Shown piece by piece: positions 1-7,021 of a stretch of DNA of 37,904 bases. A model generated the notes under the pieces. The model saw only the letters and a list, made by a program, of their open reading frames with translations, searched no databases and was not told the DNA's origin. How positions within the stretch are numbered: the first letter of the stretch is position 1; each line of letters begins with the position of its first letter. Where the stretch lies: contig JAQUNK010000012.1 in the NCBI GenBank assembly GCA_028717645.1, positions 1-37,904 of the forward strand. Reading direction: 5' to 3'. The DNA comes from Candidatus Omnitrophota bacterium. GTDB lineage: Bacteria; Omnitrophota; Gorgyraeia; Gygaellales; JAMWDD01. A program made the position numbers and the translations under genes.

Positions 1-759
1 ATTCTCCGAGCCAGTAGGCACCACCGCCTGATAGTCGGGGAACTCTCCCTCCAGGAGGCGGGAGACAATAGTCACCCTGCCTAAGGTAAACATCGCCTGA
101 TTCTGGCCCAGGATCAAAGAAAGCTCAAACCCCTCGGTTAAATTCCTGATCAATTCGTGTATGGTCTTGATCGGGATGATCATGGAAACCGGTTGGGCTA
201 CGGGATTCTGGATTTTTTTATGCGCCACTGCCAAGCGCCGGCCGTCAGTAGCCACCAGGGATATCTGGTCCTTATTGATCTTGAATAATACGCCGTTTAA
301 AATATAACGCGTCTCGTCGCTAGAGGCGGCAAAGACCACCAAATTAAGCAGTTTCTTCAGGCCCTCCTCGCCCAGCCGGATCACTTCTTTATCTTTAAAA
401 TCCGGCAGCTTGGGGAACTCTTCCTTGGGCAGGCCCATAAGTTTAAACTGGCAATTCTTGGTCTCGACGGTAACCAGGTTATTTTTTTTGGCCGTGATAT
501 TGATCTCCTGCTCGGACAATTCTTTGACAATATCGCCGAACCGCTTGGCCGGCACAGCTACCGCGCCCGCTTCCTGGGGCTCAATAGGCAACAAACAACT
601 TATGCCAAGGTTTAAGTCCGTAGTGGTCAGCCTCAGGCTTTTGCCCTCTACCTCCATCAAAATATTGGAGAGTATCGGCAAGGTAGACCTTACATCTACG
701 GCGCTTTGGATAATGCCAATCCCCTTCATTAAATCTTCTTTTAATACTTTAACTTTCAT
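1..759 (-). CDS. dnaN: DNA polymerase III beta subunit (sliding clamp), 3' part beyond window
   Basis: Beta sliding clamp, the ring that tethers DNA polymerase III to the template. About 253 codons are present, reading left out of the window, so the C-terminal third is missing. The start is ATG at 759-757 (MKVKVLKEDLMKGI), preceded by a GGGAGG ribosome binding site. Clamp features visible are a first domain with TLPILSNILMEV and LTTTDLNLGI, then FAASSDETRYILNGVLF and VATDGRRLAVA. It lies downstream of dnaA on the same strand, the usual dnaA-dnaN order. Identity is clear. The only oddity is a decayed copy of its own 5' end in the upstream gap. Confidence 0.96.
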   Translation of the reverse strand, partial: MKVKVLKEDLMKGIGIIQSAVDVRSTLPILSNILMEVEGKSLRLTTTDLNLGISCLLPIEPQEAGAVAVPAKRFGDIVKELSEQEINITAKKNNLVTVETKNCQFKLMGLPKEEFPKLPDFKDKEVIRLGEEGLKKLLNLVVFAASSDETRYILNGVLFKINKDQISLVATDGRRLAVAHKKIQNPVAQPVSMIIPIKTIHELIRNLTEGFELSLILGQNQAMFTLGRVTIVSRLLEGEFPDYQAVVPTGSEN

Positions 760-779
760 CATTCCTCCCAATACGATTC

Positions 780-785
780 ATTATA
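780..785 (-). promoter_or_regulatory. Possible -10 box of dnaN
   Basis: Reads TATAAT on the minus strand, about 20 bases before the dnaN start codon. The region one spacer further upstream has no good -35 match, so this is a tentative call. dnaN could also be transcribed from the dnaA promoter. Confidence 0.35.
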
Positions 786-827
786 CAATGTAATTTACAA
801 TAATCTAGTGTTTGCTAGGGTTCAACA

Positions 828-960
828 AATAATAAACAACTTATCCCCAGGCTTAAACCTGCAATGGTCAGCCTTAAATTTCCACCAGCCACGCACAAAA
901 CTTTTTTTCAAAACCTTAATTTTCATTATCCCTACTAATACGGTTAATTTATATAAAACC
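828..960 (-). pseudogene. Relic partial duplication of the dnaN leader and 5' end
   Basis: This stretch aligns with the start of dnaN in two blocks. The first is the leader plus 13 codons: the ATG at 926 gives MKIKVLKKSFVRG, against MKVKVLKEDLMKG in dnaN, and the leader motif CTAATACGGTT matches CCAATACGATT. The second, at about 832-885, matches dnaN 591-645 at roughly 70% of bases, mostly transitions, and includes TGGTCAGCCT. About 110-120 bases between the blocks are deleted. What remains reads 34 codons and stops near 822. It is a decayed, non-functional copy by appearance. The first-block upstream bases also match, so the duplicated segment included the ribosome binding region. Confidence 0.7.
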
Positions 961-995
961 TTATTAATGTTCGTTTGTTTTATACCTGTGTAATC

Positions 996-1004
996 TGTGA
1001 ATAA
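996..1004 (-). other. DnaA box downstream of dnaA
   Basis: On the minus strand this reads TTATTCACA, an exact match to the TTATNCACA DnaA box consensus. It lies in the dnaA-dnaN gap. A second partial box (TTATCCCCA) is at 841-849, inside the dnaN relic. It may belong to a second part of a split origin, but one box alone is weak evidence. Confidence 0.4.
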
Positions 1005-1064
1005 AACCAAAACACCTTCAACTTTAAGTACTTACAAAAAAATAAATCTTGAATAACCTTGTGA

Positions 1065-2390
1065 TTATCCTTTGATCAGCCGCTTAATCTTGTTAATTCT
1101 TTCTTTCAGGTTTGAGTTATTTTCAGAATCCTTTTTAATTTTATTATAACTATAGAGAATGGTTGTATGGTCTTTACCACCAAAAAGCCCCCCGATTTCC
1201 GGTAAAGACAACTCGGTTAATTCACGCGAAAGATAAATAGCGATCTGGCGGGGGGTGATTAAATTTTTACTACGCCTTTTATTGGTCAGATCACCTACAG
1301 AAATACCAAATTCGCTGGCCACTATTTTTTGGATAGCGCCTACTGTAATAATGCGCGGGGGCTCATTGTTTAGATCTTTTAATACATCCTTGGCCAGGTC
1401 CAGGGTAATATTTTTTTCTTCCAAAAACCCGTAGGCCACTACCCGGATCAGGGCCCCTTCCAGCTCCCGGATATTGGTGCGGATAGTTTCTGCTATAAAA
1501 TAGATCACATCGTCGGATATTTTGATCGGCTCACGTTCGATCTTGTGTTTTAATATTGCCACCCGGGTTTCGAAATCCGGCGGCTGTACGTCGGCGATCA
1601 GGCCCCAAGCAAAACGCGAAATCAGGCGCTCTTGAAGGTTGGAGATCTCTTTGGGTGAGCGGTCTGAGGAAAAAATAATCTGTTTGTGGGCGTCGTATAA
1701 AGCATTAAAGGTGTGGAAAAATTCTTCCTGGGTGGATTCTTTGCCAGCGATAAAATGGATATCGTCCAGCACGAGCATATCAAGGTTGCGGTATTTGTTG
1801 CGGAACTGCGCGGTAGAACGATGCTGTATGGCGTTGATCAGTTCGTTGGTAAAGCATTCGGCCGGTATGTAAGCGATTTTAATGCCGGGGTTATGTGCTT
1901 TTACATAATGGCAAATGGCCTGCAGCAGATGGGTTTTGCCTAGTCCCGCCCCTCCGTAGATAAAAAAGGGATTATAGCTTTTTGCCGGTGAGCGCGCTAT
2001 GGACACGGACGCGGCGTGCACCATATTGTTGGACGGGCCGACAATAAAATTTTCAAAGGTATAGCGCGGGTTGAGTTTCAGGGAATCCTGGACCGGTTCA
2101 ACGCGGGATTTGAAAACCTCTATTTTCTGCTGTTCGTCTTTAGGGAGGATGCCGGGGTTAATTTCGAAGTCGATTTGTACGTTGTGATGGGTAAGCCCCT
2201 GGAGGGCTTCGTTCACGAACGGCAGGTAATGTTTTATTACCCAGTCCTTAAAAAAATTATTGGGCGCCTCGAGGATGAGGTTACCCGTGGTTTTGTCCTC
2301 TTTGCAGCGCAGGGGCTCTAACCACGTTTCAAAAGCGATTGTCCCGATGCGCTCTTTTAGTTTTTCCTTTGCTTTTTCCCAGAGTTCCAT
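1065..2390 (-). CDS. dnaA: Chromosomal replication initiator protein DnaA
   Basis: Replication initiator, an AAA+ ATPase that binds DnaA boxes and opens the origin. The 441 aa are close to the usual length. Domain I begins MELWEKAKEKLKERIGTIAF and is followed by a short linker. Domain III carries Walker A GGAGLGKTHLL and Walker B VLDDIHFI. Domain IV has the DnaA signature region around GGKDHTTILYSYNKI near residue 410. The start is ATG 2390. Upstream lie an inverted pair of DnaA boxes and a strong minus-strand promoter, so autoregulation is likely. The gene points away from rpmH, with the origin region between them. Confidence 0.98.
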   Translation of the reverse strand: MELWEKAKEKLKERIGTIAFETWLEPLRCKEDKTTGNLILEAPNNFFKDWVIKHYLPFVNEALQGLTHHNVQIDFEINPGILPKDEQQKIEVFKSRVEPVQDSLKLNPRYTFENFIVGPSNNMVHAASVSIARSPAKSYNPFFIYGGAGLGKTHLLQAICHYVKAHNPGIKIAYIPAECFTNELINAIQHRSTAQFRNKYRNLDMLVLDDIHFIAGKESTQEEFFHTFNALYDAHKQIIFSSDRSPKEISNLQERLISRFAWGLIADVQPPDFETRVAILKHKIEREPIKISDDVIYFIAETIRTNIRELEGALIRVVAYGFLEEKNITLDLAKDVLKDLNNEPPRIITVGAIQKIVASEFGISVGDLTNKRRSKNLITPRQIAIYLSRELTELSLPEIGGLFGGKDHTTILYSYNKIKKDSENNSNLKERINKIKRLIKG

Positions 2391-2410
2391 GCGTGTTTTC
2401 CCGCCGTCGA

Positions 2411-2443
2411 ATATTCACAACTTATCCACAAACGGTGGATAAG
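2411..2443. other. Origin-type DnaA box cluster (inverted pair)
   Basis: TTATCCACA at 2422-2430 and its near mirror GGTGGATAA at 2434-2442 form a perfect 9-bp inverted repeat (2421-2429 and 2435-2443, 5-nt spacer). A weaker box, ATATTCACA, lies at 2411-2419. An AT-rich stretch (about 2441-2490) follows and could be an unwinding element. dnaA and rpmH diverge from this gap and gene direction switches here, both typical of oriC. The boxes also sit in the predicted dnaA leader. Confidence 0.7.
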
Positions 2444-2467
2444 TATTTTTTAAATTTTAGAGCATTA

Positions 2468-2495
2468 ATTATAACAAATAAAAAATGTTTTGCAA
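2468..2495 (-). promoter_or_regulatory. dnaA promoter
   Basis: On the minus strand, -35 TTGCAA (2495-2490) and -10 TATAAT (2473-2468) are separated by 16 bases. The transcript would start near 2461, giving a leader of about 70 nt that contains the inverted DnaA boxes. DnaA binding there would be expected to repress its own gene. Confidence 0.7.
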
Positions 2496-2588
2496 GAAGT
2501 TTATTATCAGGGCCCGCCGCCATCTCGCTAACCCCAGCCCCGAGAAGAGGTTTTGTTTCTAAAAAAATTAAAACCCTTCCGATTTTCC

Positions 2589-2616
2589 TTGACTTGGAAT
2601 ATTCTTATGTTATAAT
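2589..2616 (+). promoter_or_regulatory. rpmH promoter
   Basis: TTGACT (2589-2594), a 16-base spacer and a perfect TATAAT (2611-2616). The expected transcription start (about 2622-2624) is only a few bases before the rpmH ATG at 2626, and no ribosome binding site fits between. The transcript is therefore predicted to be leaderless or nearly so. Confidence 0.75.
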
Positions 2617-2625
2617 TACCACACT

Positions 2626-2763
2626 ATGAAGAAACATCTTAAAACTCCGACGAAGATAAAAGGCAAGCGCAAGTGCGGTTTCAGGCGGCGCATGACCACG
2701 CGCGGCGGTAGATCCGTCATCAGAAGGCGCCGGCAGAAGGGCCGTAAAAAGCTCACCCTGTGA
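2626..2763 (+). CDS. rpmH: 50S ribosomal protein L34
   Basis: Small basic protein of the large ribosomal subunit, 45 aa, the family's normal size. The sequence [16 protein letters not shown] followed by [19 protein letters not shown] and a KGRKKLTL end is the L34 pattern. It starts at ATG 2626 right behind a consensus promoter and has no ribosome binding site. Its TGA stop overlaps the GTG start of yidD by four bases. In most bacteria rnpA follows rpmH; here there is no room for it. Confidence 0.95.
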   Translation: MKKHLKTPTKIKGKRKCGFRRRMTTRGGRSVIRRRRQKGRKKLTL

Positions 2764-2978
2764 GCATTTTCACCAGATTCGCGGTCAAGGCAATAGTTTT
2801 TTACCAAAAAAACATCCGCCCCTGTTTCATGCCCTGTTGTCGTTTTTATCCCACTTGTTCCGATTATGCCCAGGAGGCCCTTAAGCAATACGGGTTTATC
2901 CGGGGCTCTTTAAAAGGGGTACAGCGCCTGCTTAGGTGCCACCCGTTTTCGAAAAAAAGCGGATACGATCCAGTATAA
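2760..2978 (+). CDS. yidD: Membrane protein insertion efficiency factor YidD
   Basis: Small amphipathic inner-membrane-associated protein that helps YidC/Sec insertion. The 72 aa contain the family signature: a YQKNIRP region, three cysteines in [13 protein letters not shown], then [16 protein letters not shown] and a terminal GYDPV. The start is GTG 2760, overlapping the rpmH stop (GTGA), which implies translational coupling. yidC begins 5 bases after its stop. The usual rpmH-rnpA-yidD-yidC order is kept except that rnpA is missing. Confidence 0.93.
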   Translation: MSIFTRFAVKAIVFYQKNIRPCFMPCCRFYPTCSDYAQEALKQYGFIRGSLKGVQRLLRCHPFSKKSGYDPV

Positions 2979-2983
2979 TACCT

Positions 2984-4483
2984 ATGGAAAAAAGAACCTT
3001 ATTAGCTTTTGTTTTATCAGTATTAGTTATTGTTGTTTGGTCTGCCCTCGCCCCGAAACAACGTCCTCCGATAACACAACCTATTGAAAATAAAGTAGTT
3101 ACCACAATAAACCCAGTTTCCCAGCCCACAGAAATCAAGACCACGGATGATTTTTTGGCCAAGGCTCCCGCTGAAGAAATACAGACAGATGACTACGCTG
3201 TTTCATTGCTCCCCCAGCTCGCCGCTGTGCGGGAAGTCACCTTTAAAAAATACCACCAATATAAATTACCCTTAAAAGGATTTTTTCTCGAGGGTATTTC
3301 CGGATTTTCCCAGATCCAGCTTGGCCCGGTTTCTACTTTTGTACATACGGATGGGGAAAAGAAAATTACCCAGGAATATAATTTTTCTAACCCCAACTAT
3401 TACATAGGTTTAACTGTTAAAATCAAGAACCTGAAAAATGAAGAATTAAAACTTGACCTCCCTCTTATTCTCAGCCGCATTACTCGTTCCAGCGGAAAGG
3501 ATGCACAATTCCAAAGCCAGGAAGTAGTGATCGCCACGACGGAGAAAGTTTCGCGTTTTGCTCCGAGCAAGGAAATGTTTTTTACCGGCCCGGTGAAATT
3601 TATTGCGTTCAGAGAAAGATATTTTTGCGCTATTCTGCAGCCAGAAAGCAGCCAGACGCAGGTCTTTAATAAAAAGCTCTCTGCCGGGGAAAATGAATTC
3701 GGCATGAATCTTGGTATCCAAATCCCTGCCAATAAAGAAGTTACATTAAAATTTGCCCTTTATTTAGGTCCTCAGGATGCCACTATTTTAAGCGCTGCTA
3801 ATCCCAAATGGCCAGAAGTGATTAACTATGGCTTCTTTGATCCTATTTCTAAATTCCTTTTGCAGCTCATGCGATTCTTGTTTAAAATTGTCCATAATTG
3901 GGGCGTGGCCATTATTCTGCTCAGTTTGCTAATTTATTTTGTCCTTTTTCCGCTTAGTTTGCAACAATTGCGCTCAATGAAAGAAATGCAGAATTTACAG
4001 CCTAAAATGGAAGCGCTCAAAAAAATGTATAAGGATAATCCGCAGCGGCTGAACAAGGAAATCATGGAGCTTTACAAAGAGCACAAGGTAAATCCTTTTG
4101 GCGGCTGCCTACCCATGCTTTTGCAAATTCCCGTATTTTTCGCCTTGTATCAGGCTTTGATGCGTTCTCTGGAACTAAAAGGCGCCAGCTTCCTCTGGAT
4201 AAAAGATTTGAGCCGGCCGGACCAATTATTTACTTTACCCAACTCGTTACCGGTGATCGGGAACGAAATCAATATTTTACCGCTGCTCATGTGCGCGGTG
4301 ATGTTTTTCCAGCAAAAAATGACTTCCAAAGCCGCAGTTTCGTCAGAACAGCAGAAAATGATGCTTATACTTTTTCCGCTGATGTTCGGTCTGATTTTTT
4401 ATCATATGCCTTCAGGCCTGGTTATCTACTGGTTTATTAATAGCTTGCTGATGTTTGTTTACCAGTTAAAAATCAGTAAATAA
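2984..4483 (+). CDS. yidC: Membrane protein insertase YidC/Oxa1
   Basis: Inserts and folds inner-membrane proteins with or without SecYEG. The 499 aa start at ATG 2984 (MEKRTLLAFVLSVLVIVVW), the first membrane segment. A longer in-frame start at 2936 would lie inside yidD and is less likely. A large periplasmic beta-rich domain (about residues 60-280) is of the Gram-negative YidC type. The conserved insertase core follows from NWGVAIILLSLLIYFVLFPL, through the charged SMKEMQNLQPKMEALKKMYK loop and NPFGGCLPMLLQIPVFFALY, to the final membrane segments. The big periplasmic domain supports an organism with an outer membrane. Confidence 0.97.
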   Translation: MEKRTLLAFVLSVLVIVVWSALAPKQRPPITQPIENKVVTTINPVSQPTEIKTTDDFLAKAPAEEIQTDDYAVSLLPQLAAVREVTFKKYHQYKLPLKGFFLEGISGFSQIQLGPVSTFVHTDGEKKITQEYNFSNPNYYIGLTVKIKNLKNEELKLDLPLILSRITRSSGKDAQFQSQEVVIATTEKVSRFAPSKEMFFTGPVKFIAFRERYFCAILQPESSQTQVFNKKLSAGENEFGMNLGIQIPANKEVTLKFALYLGPQDATILSAANPKWPEVINYGFFDPISKFLLQLMRFLFKIVHNWGVAIILLSLLIYFVLFPLSLQQLRSMKEMQNLQPKMEALKKMYKDNPQRLNKEIMELYKEHKVNPFGGCLPMLLQIPVFFALYQALMRSLELKGASFLWIKDLSRPDQLFTLPNSLPVIGNEINILPLLMCAVMFFQQKMTSKAAVSSEQQKMMLILFPLMFGLIFYHMPSGLVIYWFINSLLMFVYQLKISK

Positions 4484-4484
4484 A

Positions 4485-4679
4485 ATGGCTCAGCAGAGAA
4501 ATGAATTTGAAATCGAGGTAGAAGGCAAGACTGCAGAAGAGGCGGTAAAAAAAGCCTTGAAACAGTTAAAATTGCCCCGCAAAAGCGTTAAAATCCAAAT
4601 CCTCAGCGAAGAACAAAAGGGCCTATTCGGTATGCCCGGAGCCAAGTTAGCCAAGGTGCGCGTAACTAAGTTGCGCTAG
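4485..4679 (+). CDS. Jag N-terminal domain protein, lacking KH and R3H domains
   Basis: A 64-aa protein matching only the Jag_N domain of Jag/KhpB/EloR: FEIEVEGKTAEEAVKKALKQL followed by the KGLFGMPGAKLAKVRV motif. Full Jag proteins are about 200 aa or more and continue into KH and R3H RNA-binding domains. Here the frame ends at TAG 4677-4679 and non-coding DNA follows. It starts one base after the yidC stop, the standard yidC-jag arrangement, so orthology to the jag locus is likely. Without the RNA-binding part its function is unclear. It may be a natural short form. Confidence 0.8.
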   Translation: MAQQRNEFEIEVEGKTAEEAVKKALKQLKLPRKSVKIQILSEEQKGLFGMPGAKLAKVRVTKLR

Positions 4680-4698
4680 GCATTAATGAAATTTTTCC

Positions 4699-4728
4699 TT
4701 GACAAAGTGCATTTTCTATAAATAATAA
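4699..4728 (+). promoter_or_regulatory. Probable parA promoter
   Basis: A perfect -35 TTGACA (4699-4704) is followed after about 17-18 bases by an AT-only stretch (4717-4729) that can supply a -10 (TAATAA at 4723). The -10 match is poor, so only the -35 is convincing. It lies just after jag and before the parS-like palindrome. Confidence 0.5.
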
Positions 4729-4750
4729 AGATATAGCAAGGCTGTTTAAC

Positions 4751-4770
4751 AATGTTCCGCGAGGAACATT
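4751..4770. promoter_or_regulatory. parS-like centromere site
   Basis: AATGTTCC-GCGA-GGAACATT is an 8-bp inverted repeat with a 4-base centre. The inner 16 bases agree with the bacterial parS consensus TGTTYCACGTGRAACA at 14 positions. It lies 10 bases before parA and 850 bases before parB, near the putative origin, where parS sites are expected. In the transcript the same bases would form a hairpin with a GNRA loop that contains a GAGGA ribosome binding site. Confidence 0.7.
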
Positions 4771-4779
4771 TTATGGGTA

Positions 4780-5616
4780 ATGAGCATGGGTAAAATAATC
4801 GCTGTCTGCAACCAAAAAGGCGGTACGGGTAAAACTACTACTGCAATCAATCTTTCCGCGTCGTTAGCCTTATTAAATAAGAAGACCTTGCTTTTAGATC
4901 TAGATCCACAGGCAAATGCTACCAGCGGTATCGGATTGGACAAATATAAAATAGAAAAGAGCACCTACGATATTCTGCTGGACCAGGTACCAGTGAACGA
5001 GGTAATGCTGGATACGCAGATCCCGCATTTAAAATTAGCTGCGGCTAACCTGGATCTTACTGGCGCAGAAGTAGAATTGGTCGGCGCCCTGGGAAGAGAA
5101 CATCGCCTGAAAAAAGTGCTCTTGCCGGAAAAAAACAATTTCGATTTTATTATCATTGATTCGCCGCCGTCTTTAGGATTGCTTACCATTAACGGACTTT
5201 GCGCCGCAGATTCTGTGCTTGTTCCAGTGCAATGCGAATATTATGCCTTGGAAGGATTAACGCAACTCATTAATACAATTACACTTGTGAAAAATAATCT
5301 CAATCCTGAACTGGCCATCGAAGGCGTGGTTTTGACTATGGCCGATTTCCGTACTAACCTGACCAAAGAAGTGATTCAGGAAACCCGGAATTATTTTTCT
5401 AATTTAGAAATGTCCAACAAGGGCAAGGTATTTGAAACGGTCATCCCGAGAAACATCAGATTAACTGAAGCGCCGAGCTTTGGCAAGCCAATTGCTATCT
5501 ACGACCGGCTTTCTATTGGCGCGCAAAAATACGATGAATTAGCCCGGGAAGTTTTAGGTTTACCCCGCGAAGAGCGGGCCAGCGAAAGTCTCGTCGCTGA
5601 GACAGGAGAGAATTGA
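4780..5616 (+). CDS. parA: Chromosome partitioning ATPase ParA (Soj)
   Basis: ParA/Soj ATPase that positions the ParB-parS origin complex by ATP-dependent DNA binding. The 278 aa begin MSMGKIIAVCNQKGGTGKTTT, with the deviant Walker A KGGTGKTT. DLDPQANATSGIG follows, then FIIIDSPPSLGLLT (Walker B region) and the family motif VIPRNIRLTEAPSFGKPI. The start at ATG 4780 has only a weak ribosome binding site; ATG 4786 is an alternative. The stop overlaps the parB start (TGATG). The gene sits next to a parS-like site. Confidence 0.96.
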   Translation: MSMGKIIAVCNQKGGTGKTTTAINLSASLALLNKKTLLLDLDPQANATSGIGLDKYKIEKSTYDILLDQVPVNEVMLDTQIPHLKLAAANLDLTGAEVELVGALGREHRLKKVLLPEKNNFDFIIIDSPPSLGLLTINGLCAADSVLVPVQCEYYALEGLTQLINTITLVKNNLNPELAIEGVVLTMADFRTNLTKEVIQETRNYFSNLEMSNKGKVFETVIPRNIRLTEAPSFGKPIAIYDRLSIGAQKYDELAREVLGLPREERASESLVAETGEN

Positions 5617-6467
5617 TGCAAAAAAGAGCTTTAGGCAGAGGATTAAGCGCTTTGATCCCGGAAAAAGTATTGGAAGAAAAAGAAAGAATAGTTTATATTC
5701 CTATCCATGAAGTAAAACCTAATCCTTATCAGCCGCGCAAAATTTTTACTCCGGATGAATTGGCTGAACTGAGCCAGTCGATCAAAGAAAAAGGAGTGAT
5801 CCAGCCGATCCTGGTGCGCAGGATGGGCCCGCACTACGAATTGATTGCCGGCGAGAGAAGGCTTAGAGCAGCTAAGTCTTTGCAAATAAATGAGATACCC
5901 GCCGTAATCAAAGATGTGTCTGATGAAGAGTCACTGGAATTATCCTTGATCGAGAATGTACAAAGAGAGCAACTCAATCCTATCGAAGAAGCATATGCCT
6001 ACCAGCATCTCATTGATAAATTCAATATTACCCAAGAGCGCATCAGCGAAACCGTGGGTAAATCCCGGGCCTCTGTTGCTAACTCGTTGCGATTATTAAA
6101 GTTACCGCAAGAAATCCAGGAAGAAATTACTAAAGGTAGAATTACTTTTGCCCACGGTAAGGTTTTGTTGGAGATCGAAGATATTAATTTACAGCGTAAT
6201 CTGGCCTGGAAAATAGTTTCACACGGCCTTTCAGTAAAAGAATTAGAAAATTTAGTTAAGCAAAAATGTCCAATTCGTCCACGTGCCAGAAAGGGCCAAA
6301 AGCCGGCTGATCCAGCTATTGCCGCCCTGGAAGAAAATTTACAACATTTATTAGGCACAAAAGTCAAAGTAAATAAAGGACGTAAGCGCGGGAACATCCA
6401 GATTGATTTTTATTCTGAAGCAGATCTACAGAGAATCATTGGTATTATGCATAAGTCTGCACAATAA
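5616..6467 (+). CDS. parB: Chromosome partitioning protein ParB (Spo0J)
   Basis: parS-binding CTPase clamp protein of the ParABS system, 283 aa. The N-terminal ParA-contacting segment is KRALGRGLSALIP. The ParB/Srx domain carries the GERRLRAAKSL box and the ENVQREQLNPIEEA motif. A helix-turn-helix (about residues 130-170, ERISETVGKSRASVANSLRLL) and a C-terminal dimerisation part follow. The start is ATG 5616, overlapping the parA stop, with a CAGGAGAG ribosome binding site at about 5604. A TTG one codon earlier is possible but less likely. Confidence 0.96.
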   Translation: MQKRALGRGLSALIPEKVLEEKERIVYIPIHEVKPNPYQPRKIFTPDELAELSQSIKEKGVIQPILVRRMGPHYELIAGERRLRAAKSLQINEIPAVIKDVSDEESLELSLIENVQREQLNPIEEAYAYQHLIDKFNITQERISETVGKSRASVANSLRLLKLPQEIQEEITKGRITFAHGKVLLEIEDINLQRNLAWKIVSHGLSVKELENLVKQKCPIRPRARKGQKPADPAIAALEENLQHLLGTKVKVNKGRKRGNIQIDFYSEADLQRIIGIMHKSAQ

Positions 6468-6487
6468 AAAATAGAGGGGAGCGTTTT

Positions 6488-7006
6488 ATGAAAGAGGAAC
6501 ACAAGAACCAGGCCACGTTAATTCTCATTAAGCCCGACGGCCTGAAAAAATCTTTGACCGGCAATATTTTGACCAGGCTATCCGAAACAAAACTGGAGAT
6601 CATTGCCGCAAAGATGGTCCGGGTAACCAAAGAGATGGCCGAAGAGCACTATCGGCACCTGAAAGACCAGCCGTTTTTTAACGATCTGATCAGATATCTC
6701 CAGGGAGAATTGCACCAGAGAAAAAAGGTCATGGCTTTGATCTATTGGGGCGAAGACGCGATAAAAAAATGCCGTTCTCTCGCCGGTGCGACAAACCCGG
6801 AAGAGGCGGAGTCAACTTCTATCCGCGGCTCCTACGGCAGGATCACCACTTCGGGCCTTTATGAAAACGTGATCCATGTGTCCTCAGACCCGTTGGAAGC
6901 GGAAAGAGAGATCAAGCTTTGGTTCAAGCCGCTGGAGATCATCGTGGATCTGTACCCGAAAAAAAAGATAACGGTCAAGGAAAAAGAAGAAACAGTCTGG
7001 GCATAA
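6488..7006 (+). CDS. ndk: Nucleoside-diphosphate kinase, long form
   Basis: Transfers the gamma phosphate of ATP to nucleoside diphosphates through a phospho-histidine. Family residues are in order: ATLILIKPDG near the N-terminus, HYRHLKDQPFF, AGATNP (99-104), SIRGSYG and NVIH with catalytic His130. At 172 aa it is longer than the usual 140-150 aa, with an insert around GELHQRKK and a charged tail. The segment after the histidine reads HVSSDP instead of the typical HGSDS, one residue longer. An AGGGGAG ribosome binding site precedes ATG 6488. It lies 20 bases after parB but has no evident functional link. Confidence 0.85.
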   Translation: MKEEHKNQATLILIKPDGLKKSLTGNILTRLSETKLEIIAAKMVRVTKEMAEEHYRHLKDQPFFNDLIRYLQGELHQRKKVMALIYWGEDAIKKCRSLAGATNPEEAESTSIRGSYGRITTSGLYENVIHVSSDPLEAEREIKLWFKPLEIIVDLYPKKKITVKEKEETVWA

Positions 7007-7021
7007 ATAAAAGGAGGCGGT

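Noticed and set aside
2974-2979. TATAAT just before the yidC start
   Set aside because: It overlaps the last codons of yidD, has no -35, and is too close to the ATG.
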